A DNA stretch of 64,000 nt. Source: Nioella aestuarii (GTDB lineage: Bacteria; Pseudomonadota; Alphaproteobacteria; Rhodobacterales; Rhodobacteraceae). This document shows positions 16,581 through 25,066 of this stretch, piece by piece. Within the stretch, counting starts at the first letter, position 1. Every line of letters starts with the position of its first letter. The notes beneath the pieces are model-generated. The model saw nothing but the letters and a program-made list of their open reading frames with translations, was not told the DNA's origin and made no database searches. The DNA lies in assembly GCF_050896395.1 (NCBI RefSeq), contig NZ_JBPBBA010000018.1, positions 1-64,000 on the forward strand, read 5' to 3'. The position numbers and the translations under genes were made by a program.

Positions 16581-17204
16581 ATGTTCAACGCAGAAAAACC
16601 CAGCCTGGAAGAATTGCCGAGCTCTGCACAACTTCTGAAATCCACGATCATCGCCGCAGTTTCGGCCATCGTGATCCTGGTGACAGTCGTCTTGCCAGCG
16701 GAATACGGCATTGACCCGACAGGCGTCGGTCGTGTCATCGGCCTTGCGGAAATGGGCGAGATCAAGATGCAGCTTGCCGAAGAGGCTGAAGCGGACCGGT
16801 TGCTGGAAGCCGAAAGCAACGACCAATCGAGCTTGCTGGATGGCTTCTTTAGCCTCTTCGTCGGGGCTGCCCACGCACAGGAGGTAGACCTCTGGCGCGA
16901 CGAGATCACATTCACGCTCGCGCCTGGAGATTCGGCTGAATGGAAGTTGGTTATGAGCGAAGGGCAAACGGCAGAGTATCGCATGATCGTCGAAGGCGGT
17001 CGCGTGAACTTTGATCTTCACGGCCACGGTTCCGGTCAGTCGATCACCTATGAACGAGGACGGGGTTCTGCCGGGGCTGAAGGAACCATCGTCGCCGGTT
17101 TTGACGGAGAACACGGCTGGTTCTGGCGCAACCGGGACAGTTCCGAGTTGACCGTCACAGTTCAGGTTCGCGGTGAATACGCCGAGTTTATCGACGCGGG
17201 CTAA
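16581..17204 (+). CDS. Membrane-anchored periplasmic protein of the HupE operon
   Basis: A 207-residue protein with one N-terminal membrane helix (about residues 23-43), an acidic linker rich in Glu and Ala, and a C-terminal beta-rich domain (about 100-205). The linker contains HAQEVD, and the domain has the WKLVMSEGQTAEYRM stretch and two GHG-type His words. GGAGA 5 bases before ATG 16581 supports this start over the TTG at 16569. It follows the HupE-like gene by 16 bases. Proteins annotated only as 'transmembrane anchor protein' occur beside HupE genes; the function is unknown. A metal-delivery or sensing partner of the permease is a guess. Confidence 0.65.
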   Translation: MFNAEKPSLEELPSSAQLLKSTIIAAVSAIVILVTVVLPAEYGIDPTGVGRVIGLAEMGEIKMQLAEEAEADRLLEAESNDQSSLLDGFFSLFVGAAHAQEVDLWRDEITFTLAPGDSAEWKLVMSEGQTAEYRMIVEGGRVNFDLHGHGSGQSITYERGRGSAGAEGTIVAGFDGEHGWFWRNRDSSELTVTVQVRGEYAEFIDAG

Positions 17205-17211
17205 CAAAGAA

Positions 17212-17245
17212 GCTGCCATTCGTTGGCTCCGCAGCGAATGGCAGC
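17212..17245 (+). terminator. Hairpin after the HupE operon; also interspersed repeat, copy 3
   Basis: Perfect 11-base arms (GCTGCCATTCG and CGAATGGCAGC) with a 12-base loop, 8 bases after the operon's last stop. No T-run follows. The following 200 bases carry further GCTGCCATT and CGGCCCAGAGC words that recur in other gaps of this window, so the hairpin is part of the local repeat family as well as a possible terminator. Confidence 0.5.
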
Positions 17246-17464
17246 AGTCCGCCCTGCAGGCCCGTGCGCAGTGACCGGCCCAGAGCTGCCATTGACCCAT
17301 CGCCTTTTTCGCTGCGGTGCGGCCCGACAAACCGGACTTTGGCTGAGCGCGAGCGGATTTGAGACGCTACAGGTCCATAAAACGCAAGGATCAGCCCTTC
17401 GTCGCAATGTCGCCAGTAGACAGAGCCGGCATGGAGCATTCCCATGCAAGGCTGCGTATCCCGG

Positions 17465-17623
17465 TCAGAAGGCAGTGATTACTGCAATCACCGCGGCACA
17501 AATTGATCCCACCGCCGGAAAGACAGTCGAGATCGAGAGCTGGTTCCTCTTTTCCATCGCAGCAAAACGCTCCTCTTGCATCTTCTGGATCGCGATCGGA
17601 TTCATGTCATAAGTCGGGAACAT
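17465..17623 (-). CDS. 52-residue single-span membrane peptide
   Basis: ATG at 17623 preceded by AGGAG at good spacing (ATGAGGAGAAACCAAG). The product begins MFPTYDMNPI, has a charged helical stretch (KMQEERFAAMEKRNQ) and ends in a hydrophobic helix (about residues 34-52) with no basic tail, so it looks like a C-terminally anchored membrane peptide. It is divergent from the BTAD regulator gene, sharing a 190-base promoter region, which suggests that the regulator may control it. I do not recognise the family. Clean start signal and membrane topology make it more than a chance frame. Confidence 0.55.
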   Translation of the reverse strand: MFPTYDMNPIAIQKMQEERFAAMEKRNQLSISTVFPAVGSICAAVIAVITAF

Positions 17624-17813
17624 CTTGGTTTCTCCTCATTTATTCTGATGCTTGTGAGGAAGACCATCGCCCGTCGCCGTGAGGGCGCCGTCAAAGCAAG
17701 CGTAACGTAAGTGTAATTTCGTGTTGGTTTGTCGCGCGCACGCAAACTTGTCGGTTGTGACGGCGAGCGGCCTGACCGAGTATGTTCTGCGACGTCATGT
17801 AGGGGTGTCCGGA

Positions 17814-19820
17814 ATGAGTAAGACAGCACCTGGGAAACTCATCTTGCGGCTATTGGGCGGCCTGGAGCTCGACGCACCTGAGGCAAAATCCTTGCCTCGC
17901 AAGGTTAAGGCGCTTACCGCCTGTGTAGCGTTGCACGGTTCAAGAGGGATCAGCCGGGAGCGGCTGGCGGGGCTTTTCTGGGAAGACCGGACTGAGGATC
18001 AATCCCGTGCCAGCCTACGCCAAGCACTCTCGCTATTGCGTCGGAGCCTTGACGACGCACTTGTTGCCGATGATGGCATTGTCAGACTCGATCCTGCGGT
18101 CGTCTCAGTAGATGTCTGGGACTTCGATGAAGAGGTCGCCAAAACGGATGCAGCGTCGCTTGAAACGGCGTCGTCAATCTATGTTGGCGATCTGCTCGAC
18201 GGCTTCAGCATACGAGAGGAAGCTTTCGAAGCATGGCTTAGGACCGAGCGCGAGCGGCTCCGCAACCTCATGACCACGTGCCTGACGCACCTGCTAACCG
18301 ACCCATCCGTATCGAGCGATCCAGCCCGGCTTATCAGCCTCGGCGCGCGGCTTATCGAAATTGATCCGCTGAACGAGCAGGGCCATCGAAGCCTGATGGC
18401 TGCCTACGCTGTGCAAGGGCGTTATGATGCAGCACTCATGCAATTCACAAGAGTCCGTGACATACTTGATCGCGAACTTGGACTGAGACCACAGCCGGAG
18501 ACAATAGCTCTCAGGGCACGCATCAGGCTGGAGCGTGCCAATCCAACGCCTGATGCTGAGGCACGCCAAAACCTGGGCGAAAAGTCCGCCGATCACGAGA
18601 CGGAACTCGGCGCCCTTGGCATCGAACTTGCGATACCTCCTGAACCGTCTCTCATTGTCACTCCGTTTCGTGATCTCTCTGGTGGCCGTCTCGATCACCT
18701 CGCCGAAGGGCTACGCATCGACATCCAAAGCGCACTCGTCAAGATCTCGGGGCTCTTCGTCATCGCGGCAGGCAGTGCGGCAAGCTATGCCGGGCAGGAT
18801 GTAGGGCCGGAGCAGATCTCCACAGAGATGGGTGTGCGCTACGTGCTGACGGGTGCAGTTCGTGGCTCCGAGAGGCGTATCCGGGTCTCCGCTGAATTGA
18901 CAGACGGGCTAACCGGTCAGGTGGTGTGGAGCGAGCGTTACGATCGGGATCTTGATGAGGACTTTGTCGTCCCCGACGAAATTGTAGAACGTATCGTTGC
19001 AATGCTGGACGTGACTGTTGCGCGGGGAGAGCAAGCACGGGTTTGGCGAAAGACCCTTCGAAATCCAGATGCGCTTGCTCTTTACTACAAAGGTCTCGAG
19101 CGCCTTACGCAGTTCGACAAGCAAAGCGTGGCGTCGGCTCGCAGGCTATTCGAGCGCGTCAGTGAGATTTCGCCCGAAGTTACTCTCGGACCGACGCTCG
19201 TCGCTTTTTGCCATTATTGGGATGTGACCATGGGGTGGGGAGAGGACTCAGCCCGAAGCCTCCTCGCAGCAACCGAATGGGCTGAACGCGCAAGCCAGCT
19301 CGAGGATGCTGATGGTCAGGCTCATGCAATTCTTGCGCATGTGCGCCTGCTGCACGGCGAGCATGAAGAAGCCTTGCGCCTTGCGGAGGTGGCTATCTCA
19401 ATCAGGCCGCAATGCGCGACCACCAATGCCCTCTATGCAAATATTCTTCTTTGGCATGGGCGGCCTGGGGAGGCATTGGATCGGGTCAACTTCGCGATCC
19501 GCGCTGCGCCTATATACGCGTCGTGGTGGGTCGAAATTCTCGCAGCCGCATATCGCGATTTGGGGCGACTTGAGATGGCGGAAGCGGCTGCTCGTGAATT
19601 GCTCAGACGAAAACCCGATAACCTCGAGGCCAGCATTTTGCTCGCGGGCATTCTCGCTGCGCAAGGTCGCCTTGACGAAGCGGCCCGGATCGGCGCGGAG
19701 GTTATGTCACTCGATCCTGATTGTTCAGCCGAAAATCTTGCCCGCCGTCACCCGTATCGCTGCGAGACCGATCTCGAGAAACTTCTTGGCTTGCTGAGGT
19801 CATGCGGTTTGCCGGGATGA
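17814..19820 (+). CDS. BTAD-domain regulator with TolB-like and TPR domains
   Basis: A 668-residue one-component regulator. Residues 8-95 form an OmpR-like winged helix, 100-245 a bacterial transcriptional activation (BTAD) domain as in SARP proteins, 275-400 a TolB-N/FlgO-like domain (from PSLIVTPFRDLSG through VRYVLTGAVRG), and about 420-650 TPR repeats. The combination is common in alphaproteobacterial regulators of unknown ligand. An upstream in-frame start at 17721 would add 31 residues without a better ribosome site, so ATG 17814 is preferred. It is divergent from the small membrane peptide. Target genes are unknown. Confidence 0.75.
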   Translation: MSKTAPGKLILRLLGGLELDAPEAKSLPRKVKALTACVALHGSRGISRERLAGLFWEDRTEDQSRASLRQALSLLRRSLDDALVADDGIVRLDPAVVSVDVWDFDEEVAKTDAASLETASSIYVGDLLDGFSIREEAFEAWLRTERERLRNLMTTCLTHLLTDPSVSSDPARLISLGARLIEIDPLNEQGHRSLMAAYAVQGRYDAALMQFTRVRDILDRELGLRPQPETIALRARIRLERANPTPDAEARQNLGEKSADHETELGALGIELAIPPEPSLIVTPFRDLSGGRLDHLAEGLRIDIQSALVKISGLFVIAAGSAASYAGQDVGPEQISTEMGVRYVLTGAVRGSERRIRVSAELTDGLTGQVVWSERYDRDLDEDFVVPDEIVERIVAMLDVTVARGEQARVWRKTLRNPDALALYYKGLERLTQFDKQSVASARRLFERVSEISPEVTLGPTLVAFCHYWDVTMGWGEDSARSLLAATEWAERASQLEDADGQAHAILAHVRLLHGEHEEALRLAEVAISIRPQCATTNALYANILLWHGRPGEALDRVNFAIRAAPIYASWWVEILAAAYRDLGRLEMAEAAARELLRRKPDNLEASILLAGILAAQGRLDEAARIGAEVMSLDPDCSAENLARRHPYRCETDLEKLLGLLRSCGLPG

Positions 19821-20271
19821 CGCCATTGAACGTCCTAAATTTGGGATGGTTATGATCGAAGCCACTACCAATTGCTGCCATCGCGGAAAGAGCTCGCTAC
19901 ATGAGCGGGTGGCGTTGCTTGTCGGCGTAGGCGATTGCTGGAGGTGTCGCTTTGATGAAGGCGTGAAATCTGGAAAGTAGCCGTTCGTGAGGAGCGCAGC
20001 ATTCTGCAATGGGCTCGAAGGAGATCTCGGAGGCGGCGCAGCGTCCGCTTGCTCCCAGCCAATTCAGGTGACGGGAACGGCCCAGAGCCAACCTTGGCCG
20101 TGAGGTCGGACGCCGCATCGGAGCTTCACCGAAGCGGCCATTCATGCAGACCGCAGCATTTTGGGTGACCAGAGGTCCGTAGTGCGGACAAAGTGTGATT
20201 TCGCTGCGGTTGCGCCAATGACAGGAAACTGAGCTTTGATGCTAAGTTGACTGGCCCCGGAGGAGGCACGG
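19821..20271. repeat. Gene-free gap with degenerate interspersed repeat, copy 4
   Basis: About 450 bases with no convincing gene. GCAGCATTCTGCAATGGGCTCGAAG at 19996-20020 is nearly repeated at 22175-22201 (24 of 25 bases, with two extra G in the second copy). CCGCAGCATTTTG at 20151-20163 occurs exactly at 22173-22185. CGGCCCAGAGC is shared with the gap after the HupE operon. The copies bracket the LysR/racemase pair. Confidence 0.55.
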
Positions 20272-21195
20272 CTATTCGGCTAAGACCTTCGATTTGTTTC
20301 GGAGGTGATCAACCAACGTTCTCTCGAAGTCTGTCGGGTGGTGGGAGTCGTTGGTCAAAATTCCAAGCGTTCGAATCAAGCTACGATTACTCAATGGAAC
20401 AGTAGTAAGACCGGGAAGTTCGCAAGCTTTTGCAGCCCCTTCTGGAACCACAGCTACACCCAAGTTCTGACGGATCATATGGAAGCCCGTTACCAGTTGC
20501 CGTACCTCCGCAATGGTCTTCGGTTCTACCCCGGTTCGTTCCATGATGGCCGACAACCAGTCGTGTGAGGTGGTACCGGACGGAAACCGGATCATCGGTT
20601 GCGAAACGATGGCGTCGTCATCAATTTCGGCCTCTTTAGCCAACGTGTTGAATTCAGACATCACAACGCACGCAAAATCTTGGTGCAGCGCCTCAAAGTG
20701 CAATCCAGGAGACGGAACAAACACGCTGGTGATACCGAAATCAATATCCCCGTCCCGGACCAGGCGAATACTTTCCTCGTCATCGATTTCCGAAATGTCG
20801 AGGATGTGGTTCGGAAATCTTTCTCGTAGCGCCTGAAAGACCGGCACCACAAAGAGAGCCGCATAGGACGCCGGACTTGCGATCCGCAGAATTTGCTCCG
20901 CTCCCTGACCAAGCGAAGCCAATTGATCGAGTATGGCCCCATTGCTTGATAGAAAGCGGCGAAAGGCAGGCAGCAGTGCGGCGGCACCGGAAGACAACCG
21001 CAACCCCTCCTTGTCGCGCTTCAGCAGGTCGAGCCCTAACTGCTCCTCCAATTGTTTAACGTGTTGTGAGACAGCGGGTTGTGTCAATCCCAGCTCTTGA
21101 GCAGCCATCGAAAAGGAGCAATGCTCTGCAACTGCGAGCAAGCTGCGGACACGCCGTACGGACAGTTCTTCGCGTCTTGATCCGGTCATAACCAT
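20272..21195 (-). CDS. LysR-family transcriptional regulator
   Basis: A 307-residue LysR protein. The winged helix-turn-helix occupies about residues 8-66 (SFSMAAQELGLTQPAVSQHVKQLE) and the periplasmic-binding-like effector domain the rest. I chose ATG 21195 because GGAGGG lies 6 bases upstream; an upstream ATG at 21219 overlaps a LysR-type dyad at 21208-21222, which argues against it. It diverges from an Asp/Glu racemase-family gene, which is the likely target. The effector is probably that enzyme's substrate or product. Confidence 0.88.
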   Translation of the reverse strand: MVMTGSRREELSVRRVRSLLAVAEHCSFSMAAQELGLTQPAVSQHVKQLEEQLGLDLLKRDKEGLRLSSGAAALLPAFRRFLSSNGAILDQLASLGQGAEQILRIASPASYAALFVVPVFQALRERFPNHILDISEIDDEESIRLVRDGDIDFGITSVFVPSPGLHFEALHQDFACVVMSEFNTLAKEAEIDDDAIVSQPMIRFPSGTTSHDWLSAIMERTGVEPKTIAEVRQLVTGFHMIRQNLGVAVVPEGAAKACELPGLTTVPLSNRSLIRTLGILTNDSHHPTDFERTLVDHLRNKSKVLAE

Positions 21196-21207
21196 TTTCC
21201 GCCCTCC

Positions 21208-21222
21208 ATAACGAAACATTAT
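21208..21222. promoter_or_regulatory. LysR-type T-N11-A operator
   Basis: ATAA-N7-TTAT, an interrupted dyad with the T-N11-A spacing, between the LysR gene and the divergent racemase gene. It is the classical place for an autoregulatory and activation site. Confidence 0.5.
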
Positions 21223-21284
21223 TTTTCCTGGATTGTATAAAGATATATCAAATCGGTATCCGCAAGACCACAAGGAGACTGGTG

Positions 21285-22067
21285 ATGCCAGCACATGATC
21301 CGGCCGTTCAGCGTATTCACGCCCGAAAAAATCACTGCTGCTATGGCATGGGATTGGGGGTTATCATTCTGGATGATGTCTACCCCGGGTTTCCCGGCGA
21401 CGTGCGTAACGCCAGCGCCTATCCTTTCCCGGTCCAATACGAAATCGCGGAAGGCGTTGATATCAAGAAGCTTGTCCGGGGAGAAAACAAAGAGGCGTTA
21501 CTCGAGCCGGTGCTCGCGGCGGCGCGAAAACTTGAACGCATGGGATGCCGCGCTATTGCGGCGGAATGCGGCTATTTTGCATGGTTCCAAAAAGAAATCG
21601 CCGGGGCTGTGAATGTCCCGGTGTTCGCTTCAAGCCTGTTACAGGTGCCGTTGGCCCAAACGATTATCGGTGACGACAGGGTTGTCGGCATCCTTGTCGC
21701 TGAGGGTGACGAATTGTACGACCGGCATCTCACCTCTGTCCGGGTGCAGCTGGGATCGAACTATGTGGTCCAAGGAGCAAAGGACGACGGCAAATGCCCT
21801 CAGTTCGACAGCCTGTGGACCAAAGATTTGCGGCCCGACATTCCTATGGCGGATTATTCCAAGGCCGAACAGGATATCATATCCGTCGCCAAGGGATTTG
21901 CCGCCGAGCACACTATGATGGGTGCAATGGTGCTCGAATGCACTGGGTTTCAACCTTTCGCTCGCGCGATCCAACGGGAAATTGACATGCCCGTGTTCAG
22001 TTGGTCGACGTTGCTCGACTATGCTTATTCAGTCGCAGCACACCGCGATTTCTACGGGCATGTGTAG
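21285..22067 (+). CDS. Aspartate/glutamate racemase-family protein
   Basis: A 260-residue protein of the Asp/Glu/hydantoin racemase superfamily. The two catalytic Cys of the family are present in AIAAECGYF and MVLECTGF. AAGGAG 7 bases before ATG 21285 supports the start. It lacks the NPNTS opening of hydantoin racemases and instead starts with a longer segment containing LGVIILDDVYPGFPGDVRN, so it belongs to an uncharacterised branch. The LysR regulator next door suggests inducible use of a specific amino acid or related acid. Repeats flank the pair, which may have arrived together. Confidence 0.75.
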   Translation: MPAHDPAVQRIHARKNHCCYGMGLGVIILDDVYPGFPGDVRNASAYPFPVQYEIAEGVDIKKLVRGENKEALLEPVLAAARKLERMGCRAIAAECGYFAWFQKEIAGAVNVPVFASSLLQVPLAQTIIGDDRVVGILVAEGDELYDRHLTSVRVQLGSNYVVQGAKDDGKCPQFDSLWTKDLRPDIPMADYSKAEQDIISVAKGFAAEHTMMGAMVLECTGFQPFARAIQREIDMPVFSWSTLLDYAYSVAAHRDFYGHV

Positions 22068-22149
22068 AAATTTTAGCGACCCACATTTCGCCATAACTCC
22101 GCGGCAATTCCAGAACTATCACCCCAGGTCTGCCAACGGCCGCTATCGA

Positions 22150-22330
22150 CGCATCGGTTCCATTGATCAAAGCCGCAGCATTTTGCGGAATGGGCTCGAA
22201 GCCGACCTGCGGCGGTGCAGCACATGTTTCTTCTCCATAGGTGCGCCACCGTCGGTCGGACGGGCTTCGGCCGAAGACCGGTCTCAGCCCGAAGCGGACA
22301 CGGTCCGCGCTTCCGTTCAGCCTGCACAGC
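22150..22330. repeat. Degenerate interspersed repeat, copy 5
   Basis: Carries CCGCAGCATTTTG (22173-22185) and AATGGGCTCGAAG (22189-22201), matching copy 4 on the other side of the LysR/racemase pair. GGCGGTGCAGC then corresponds to GGCGGCGCAGC of copy 4. The remainder (about 22240-22320) is GC-rich with CGGTCGGACG-like words and no gene. Confidence 0.5.
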
Positions 22331-22753
22331 TCCAACAGGTCGGCGGAGAGTTGGGGCGTAGCCCGTTGGAAATCGAAGCGATCCTTCAATCCACCGGTGA
22401 AGGCATCCAGAATATCCTCGACGCGATCAACGCGTACAACGAATTGCTCTACGACGTGGTGATCCCGCGTCTCTTTGGACTCCTGTATGATTTGGAGCAA
22501 CACGAGATCACAGATGAGCATGAAGTCGAACTCGTGCGATTGCCGGAGAACGGCTCATACTCCGTAATGGCTGATCCAAAGCTGGTGGTGAGAGATGACG
22601 ATGTCGAAGAAAGGCGACAACATGATCGACGATCCGATCGTACAGGCTAAACGTGAGTATGCTGAGCAGATGGCCGAGGCATCAGGTATGGAATATGCCA
22701 TTATCCGAGGAACCGACGCTGAGGCTCACAATTTCAGATTTCTGCTTTCTTAG
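22330..22753 (+). pseudogene. Remnant of a large nuclease/helicase protein, possibly type III Res
   Basis: From about 22360 the frame reads as clear protein sequence (EAILQSTGEGIQNILDAINA, then VIPRLFGLLYDLEQHEITDE) up to about 22600. It then continues in another frame from ATG 22601 (DDPIVQAKREYAEQMAEASG, then a short tail to the stop at 22753). The two parts look like neighbouring C-terminal pieces of one protein separated by a deletion or frameshift, with the N-terminus missing. The style resembles the C-terminus of type III restriction enzyme subunits, but I cannot confirm the family. It lies between repeat copy 5 and tRNA-Phe. Confidence 0.4.
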
Positions 22754-22921
22754 CCTCTTGAACAGAATTCCTGAGTCTGGAGTTGCGAGACGGCCAAAGT
22801 CTGGTGTCAGTTATGAACTGCAACACGCAGCCTTGACCATGCGAAGTGCTGGAAAATAGCGGAATCATGTACGGCGAAAATTCCACAACCCATTAATATT
22901 AAACAATTTTACTGAGAGTTG

Positions 22922-22996
22922 TGGTGCCCGGGGGCGGAATCGAACCACCGACACGAGGATTTTCAATCCACTGCTCTACCCCTGAGCTACCCGGGC
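22922..22996 (-). tRNA. tRNA-Phe (GAA)
   Basis: The reverse strand folds as a complete tRNA. It starts GCCCGGGTAGCTCAG, has anticodon loop TTGAAAA (anticodon GAA, Phe), a T-arm with GGTTCGATTCC, acceptor arm GCCCGGG/CCCGGGC and an encoded CCA end. It stands alone between gene debris and the xsc terminator. Confidence 0.96.
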
Positions 22997-23156
22997 ACGG
23001 GACAGGAAACTCTCCTGTGGGTGGAGGCGTTCTAGGGGGTTCGGGCGGGGCTGTCCATAGGGTTTGAAAGATTTTTTATGGGCCTGCGGGTTGTCAGGGA
23101 TTTGCAGCAGCGTGGGCCGGGTAACAGACCGCATAAAGCCCATAAACCAAAGGAAA

Positions 23157-23183
23157 AGAGCCGCGGATTGCGCCGCGGCTCTT
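23157..23183 (-). terminator. Rho-independent terminator of xsc
   Basis: On the minus strand, AGAGCCGCGG pairs with CCGCGGCTCT around a 6-base loop and is followed by TTTTCC. It lies about 20 bases after the xsc stop and matches a classical intrinsic terminator. Confidence 0.85.
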
Positions 23184-23203
23184 GCCCGTCTTGTGTCCCG
23201 TGA

Positions 23204-24979
23204 TCAGGCGGATTTTTGCGGCCGCATGTCGGCAGCATCGATCCCTGCCACCGCGACCGGCTTTTTCATCGCGTCCCGGCGGAAAGGTTCACCCAGTTCC
23301 TGGTTGATCAGCGCCTCGATCAGCGTGGTCTTGCCAGCGGCCTGATCCTTGAGCGCTTGATCGAGCGCCTCGGACAGCTCGTCCATGGTGCGCGCGACAA
23401 CGCCTTGCAGGCCACAGGCCTTTGCGATGCCAGCGTAGCTGACTTGCGTGTCCAGTTCGGTGCCGACGAAGTTGTCGTCATACCACAGTGTCGAGTTCCG
23501 CTTCTCGGCACCCCACTGGTAGTTGCGGAACACAACTTGGGTCACAGCGGGCCACTCACTGCGGCCAATAGCGGTCAGTTCCGTCACGGCGATGCCAAAC
23601 GCCCCGTCACCGGAGAAGCCCACGACCGGCGTGTCCGGGCAGGCGATCTTGGCGCCCACGACGGCAGGCAACCCGTATCCACAGGGGCCAAACAAGCCCG
23701 GTGCCAAGTATTTCCGCCCCTCTTCAAACGACGGATAGGCGTTGCCGATGGCGCAGTTGTTGCCGATATCGGACGAAATGATCGCTTCTTTCGGCAGGGA
23801 CCGTTGGATCGCGCGCCAGGCCATGCGGGGGCTCATCCAATCGGGCTTATCGGCGCGGGCGCGTTCGTTCCAGGTGGTGCCGGGATCGTCATCTTCGTGG
23901 TCCATCGAGGACAGCTGCTGTGCCCAGGCAGACTTGGTTTGTGCGATACGCGCCTTGCGCTCGGCCCGGCCATCGTCACCGGCGGTCTCGGACAGCTGCT
24001 CGAGGATCGAGGTTGCGACTTTCTTGGCGTCACCAACGATGCCGACCGTGACCGGCTTGGTCAGGCCGATACGGTCCGGGTTAATGTCCACCTGGATGAT
24101 CTTGGCGTTTTGCGGCCAGTAGTCGATCCCATAGCCCGGCAGGGTCGAGAACGGATTCAGGCGCGTGCCCAGGCACAAGACGACATCGGCCTGGCTGATC
24201 AGCTCCATCCCGGCCTTCGATCCGTTATAGCCGAGAGGCCCGGCGAATAGCGGGTGCGAACCTGGGAAGGCGTCATTGTGCTGGTAGCCCACGCAAACCG
24301 GGGCATCCAGACGTTCGGCCAGTGCCATGGATGCGGGGATCGCGCCGCCGATGACCACGCCTGCGCCGTTCAGAATGACGGGCGACTTGGCTTCGGACAG
24401 CAGGCGGGCAGCTTCTGCCACGGCTTCTTCACCGCCGCCGGGGCGTTCAAATTCCACAATGGCGGGCAGGTTGATGTCGATCACCTGGGTCCAGTAGTCA
24501 CGCGGCATGTTGATCTGTGCAGGGGCCGAGGCACGCTTGGCGTTGATGATCACCCGGTTCAGCACTTCGGCCACGCGCGACGGATCACGCACTTCTTCCT
24601 GATAGGCCACCATGTCCTTGAAGGCGGCCATCTGTTCCACTTCCTGGAAGCCGCCCTGCCCAATTGATTTATTGGCGGCCTGCGGCGTGACCAGCAGCAG
24701 CGGGGTGTGGTTCCAATAGGCGGTTTTCACTGCCGTGACGAAGTTGGTGATGCCGGGGCCGTTCTGGGCGATCATCATGCTCATCTTGCCGGAGGCGCGG
24801 GTATAGCCATCGGCCATCATCCCGCCGGATCCTTCATGAGCGCAGTCCCAGAAACGGATGCCCGCTTGCGGGAACAGGTCGGAGATCGGCATGAAGGCGG
24901 AACCGATGATGCCAAAGGCATCTTCGATCCCGTGCATTTGCAGCACTTTTACAAAGGCTTCTTCGGTCGTCATTTTCAT
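23204..24979 (-). CDS. xsc: Sulfoacetaldehyde acetyltransferase Xsc
   Basis: A 591-residue thiamine-diphosphate enzyme that converts sulfoacetaldehyde and phosphate to acetyl phosphate and sulfite, the desulfonation step of taurine breakdown. The opening MTTEEAFVKVLQMHGI, the catalytic-Glu region CAHEGSGGMMADGYTRA and the ThDP motif GDGAFGIAVTEL with FRNYQWGAEKRN are typical of Xsc. I place the start at ATG 24979, with GGAGA upstream; a longer frame to 25012 lacks a better signal. It is downstream of tauR on the same strand, 87 bases away, and ends at a strong terminator. No pta gene follows, although one often does in other bacteria. Confidence 0.95.
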   Translation of the reverse strand: MKMTTEEAFVKVLQMHGIEDAFGIIGSAFMPISDLFPQAGIRFWDCAHEGSGGMMADGYTRASGKMSMMIAQNGPGITNFVTAVKTAYWNHTPLLLVTPQAANKSIGQGGFQEVEQMAAFKDMVAYQEEVRDPSRVAEVLNRVIINAKRASAPAQINMPRDYWTQVIDINLPAIVEFERPGGGEEAVAEAARLLSEAKSPVILNGAGVVIGGAIPASMALAERLDAPVCVGYQHNDAFPGSHPLFAGPLGYNGSKAGMELISQADVVLCLGTRLNPFSTLPGYGIDYWPQNAKIIQVDINPDRIGLTKPVTVGIVGDAKKVATSILEQLSETAGDDGRAERKARIAQTKSAWAQQLSSMDHEDDDPGTTWNERARADKPDWMSPRMAWRAIQRSLPKEAIISSDIGNNCAIGNAYPSFEEGRKYLAPGLFGPCGYGLPAVVGAKIACPDTPVVGFSGDGAFGIAVTELTAIGRSEWPAVTQVVFRNYQWGAEKRNSTLWYDDNFVGTELDTQVSYAGIAKACGLQGVVARTMDELSEALDQALKDQAAGKTTLIEALINQELGEPFRRDAMKKPVAVAGIDAADMRPQKSA

Positions 24980-25066
24980 TTGGGATGTCTCCACGGCAAA
25001 GGATTGGCACAAGATGTGCTTTGGCGTCGTTTGTAGCGACTCGCCCTGCCCTGTCGTTAGGGCCAG

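Noticed and set aside
21922..22340. The first part of a long frame running from the racemase end into the restriction-like remnant
   Set aside because: It overlaps the racemase C-terminus and a repeat in the wrong frame; only the part after about 22360 looks like real protein.
23216..24250. A 344-codon plus-strand frame opposite xsc
   Set aside because: Low-complexity antisense frame to a gene with complete ThDP-enzyme motifs.
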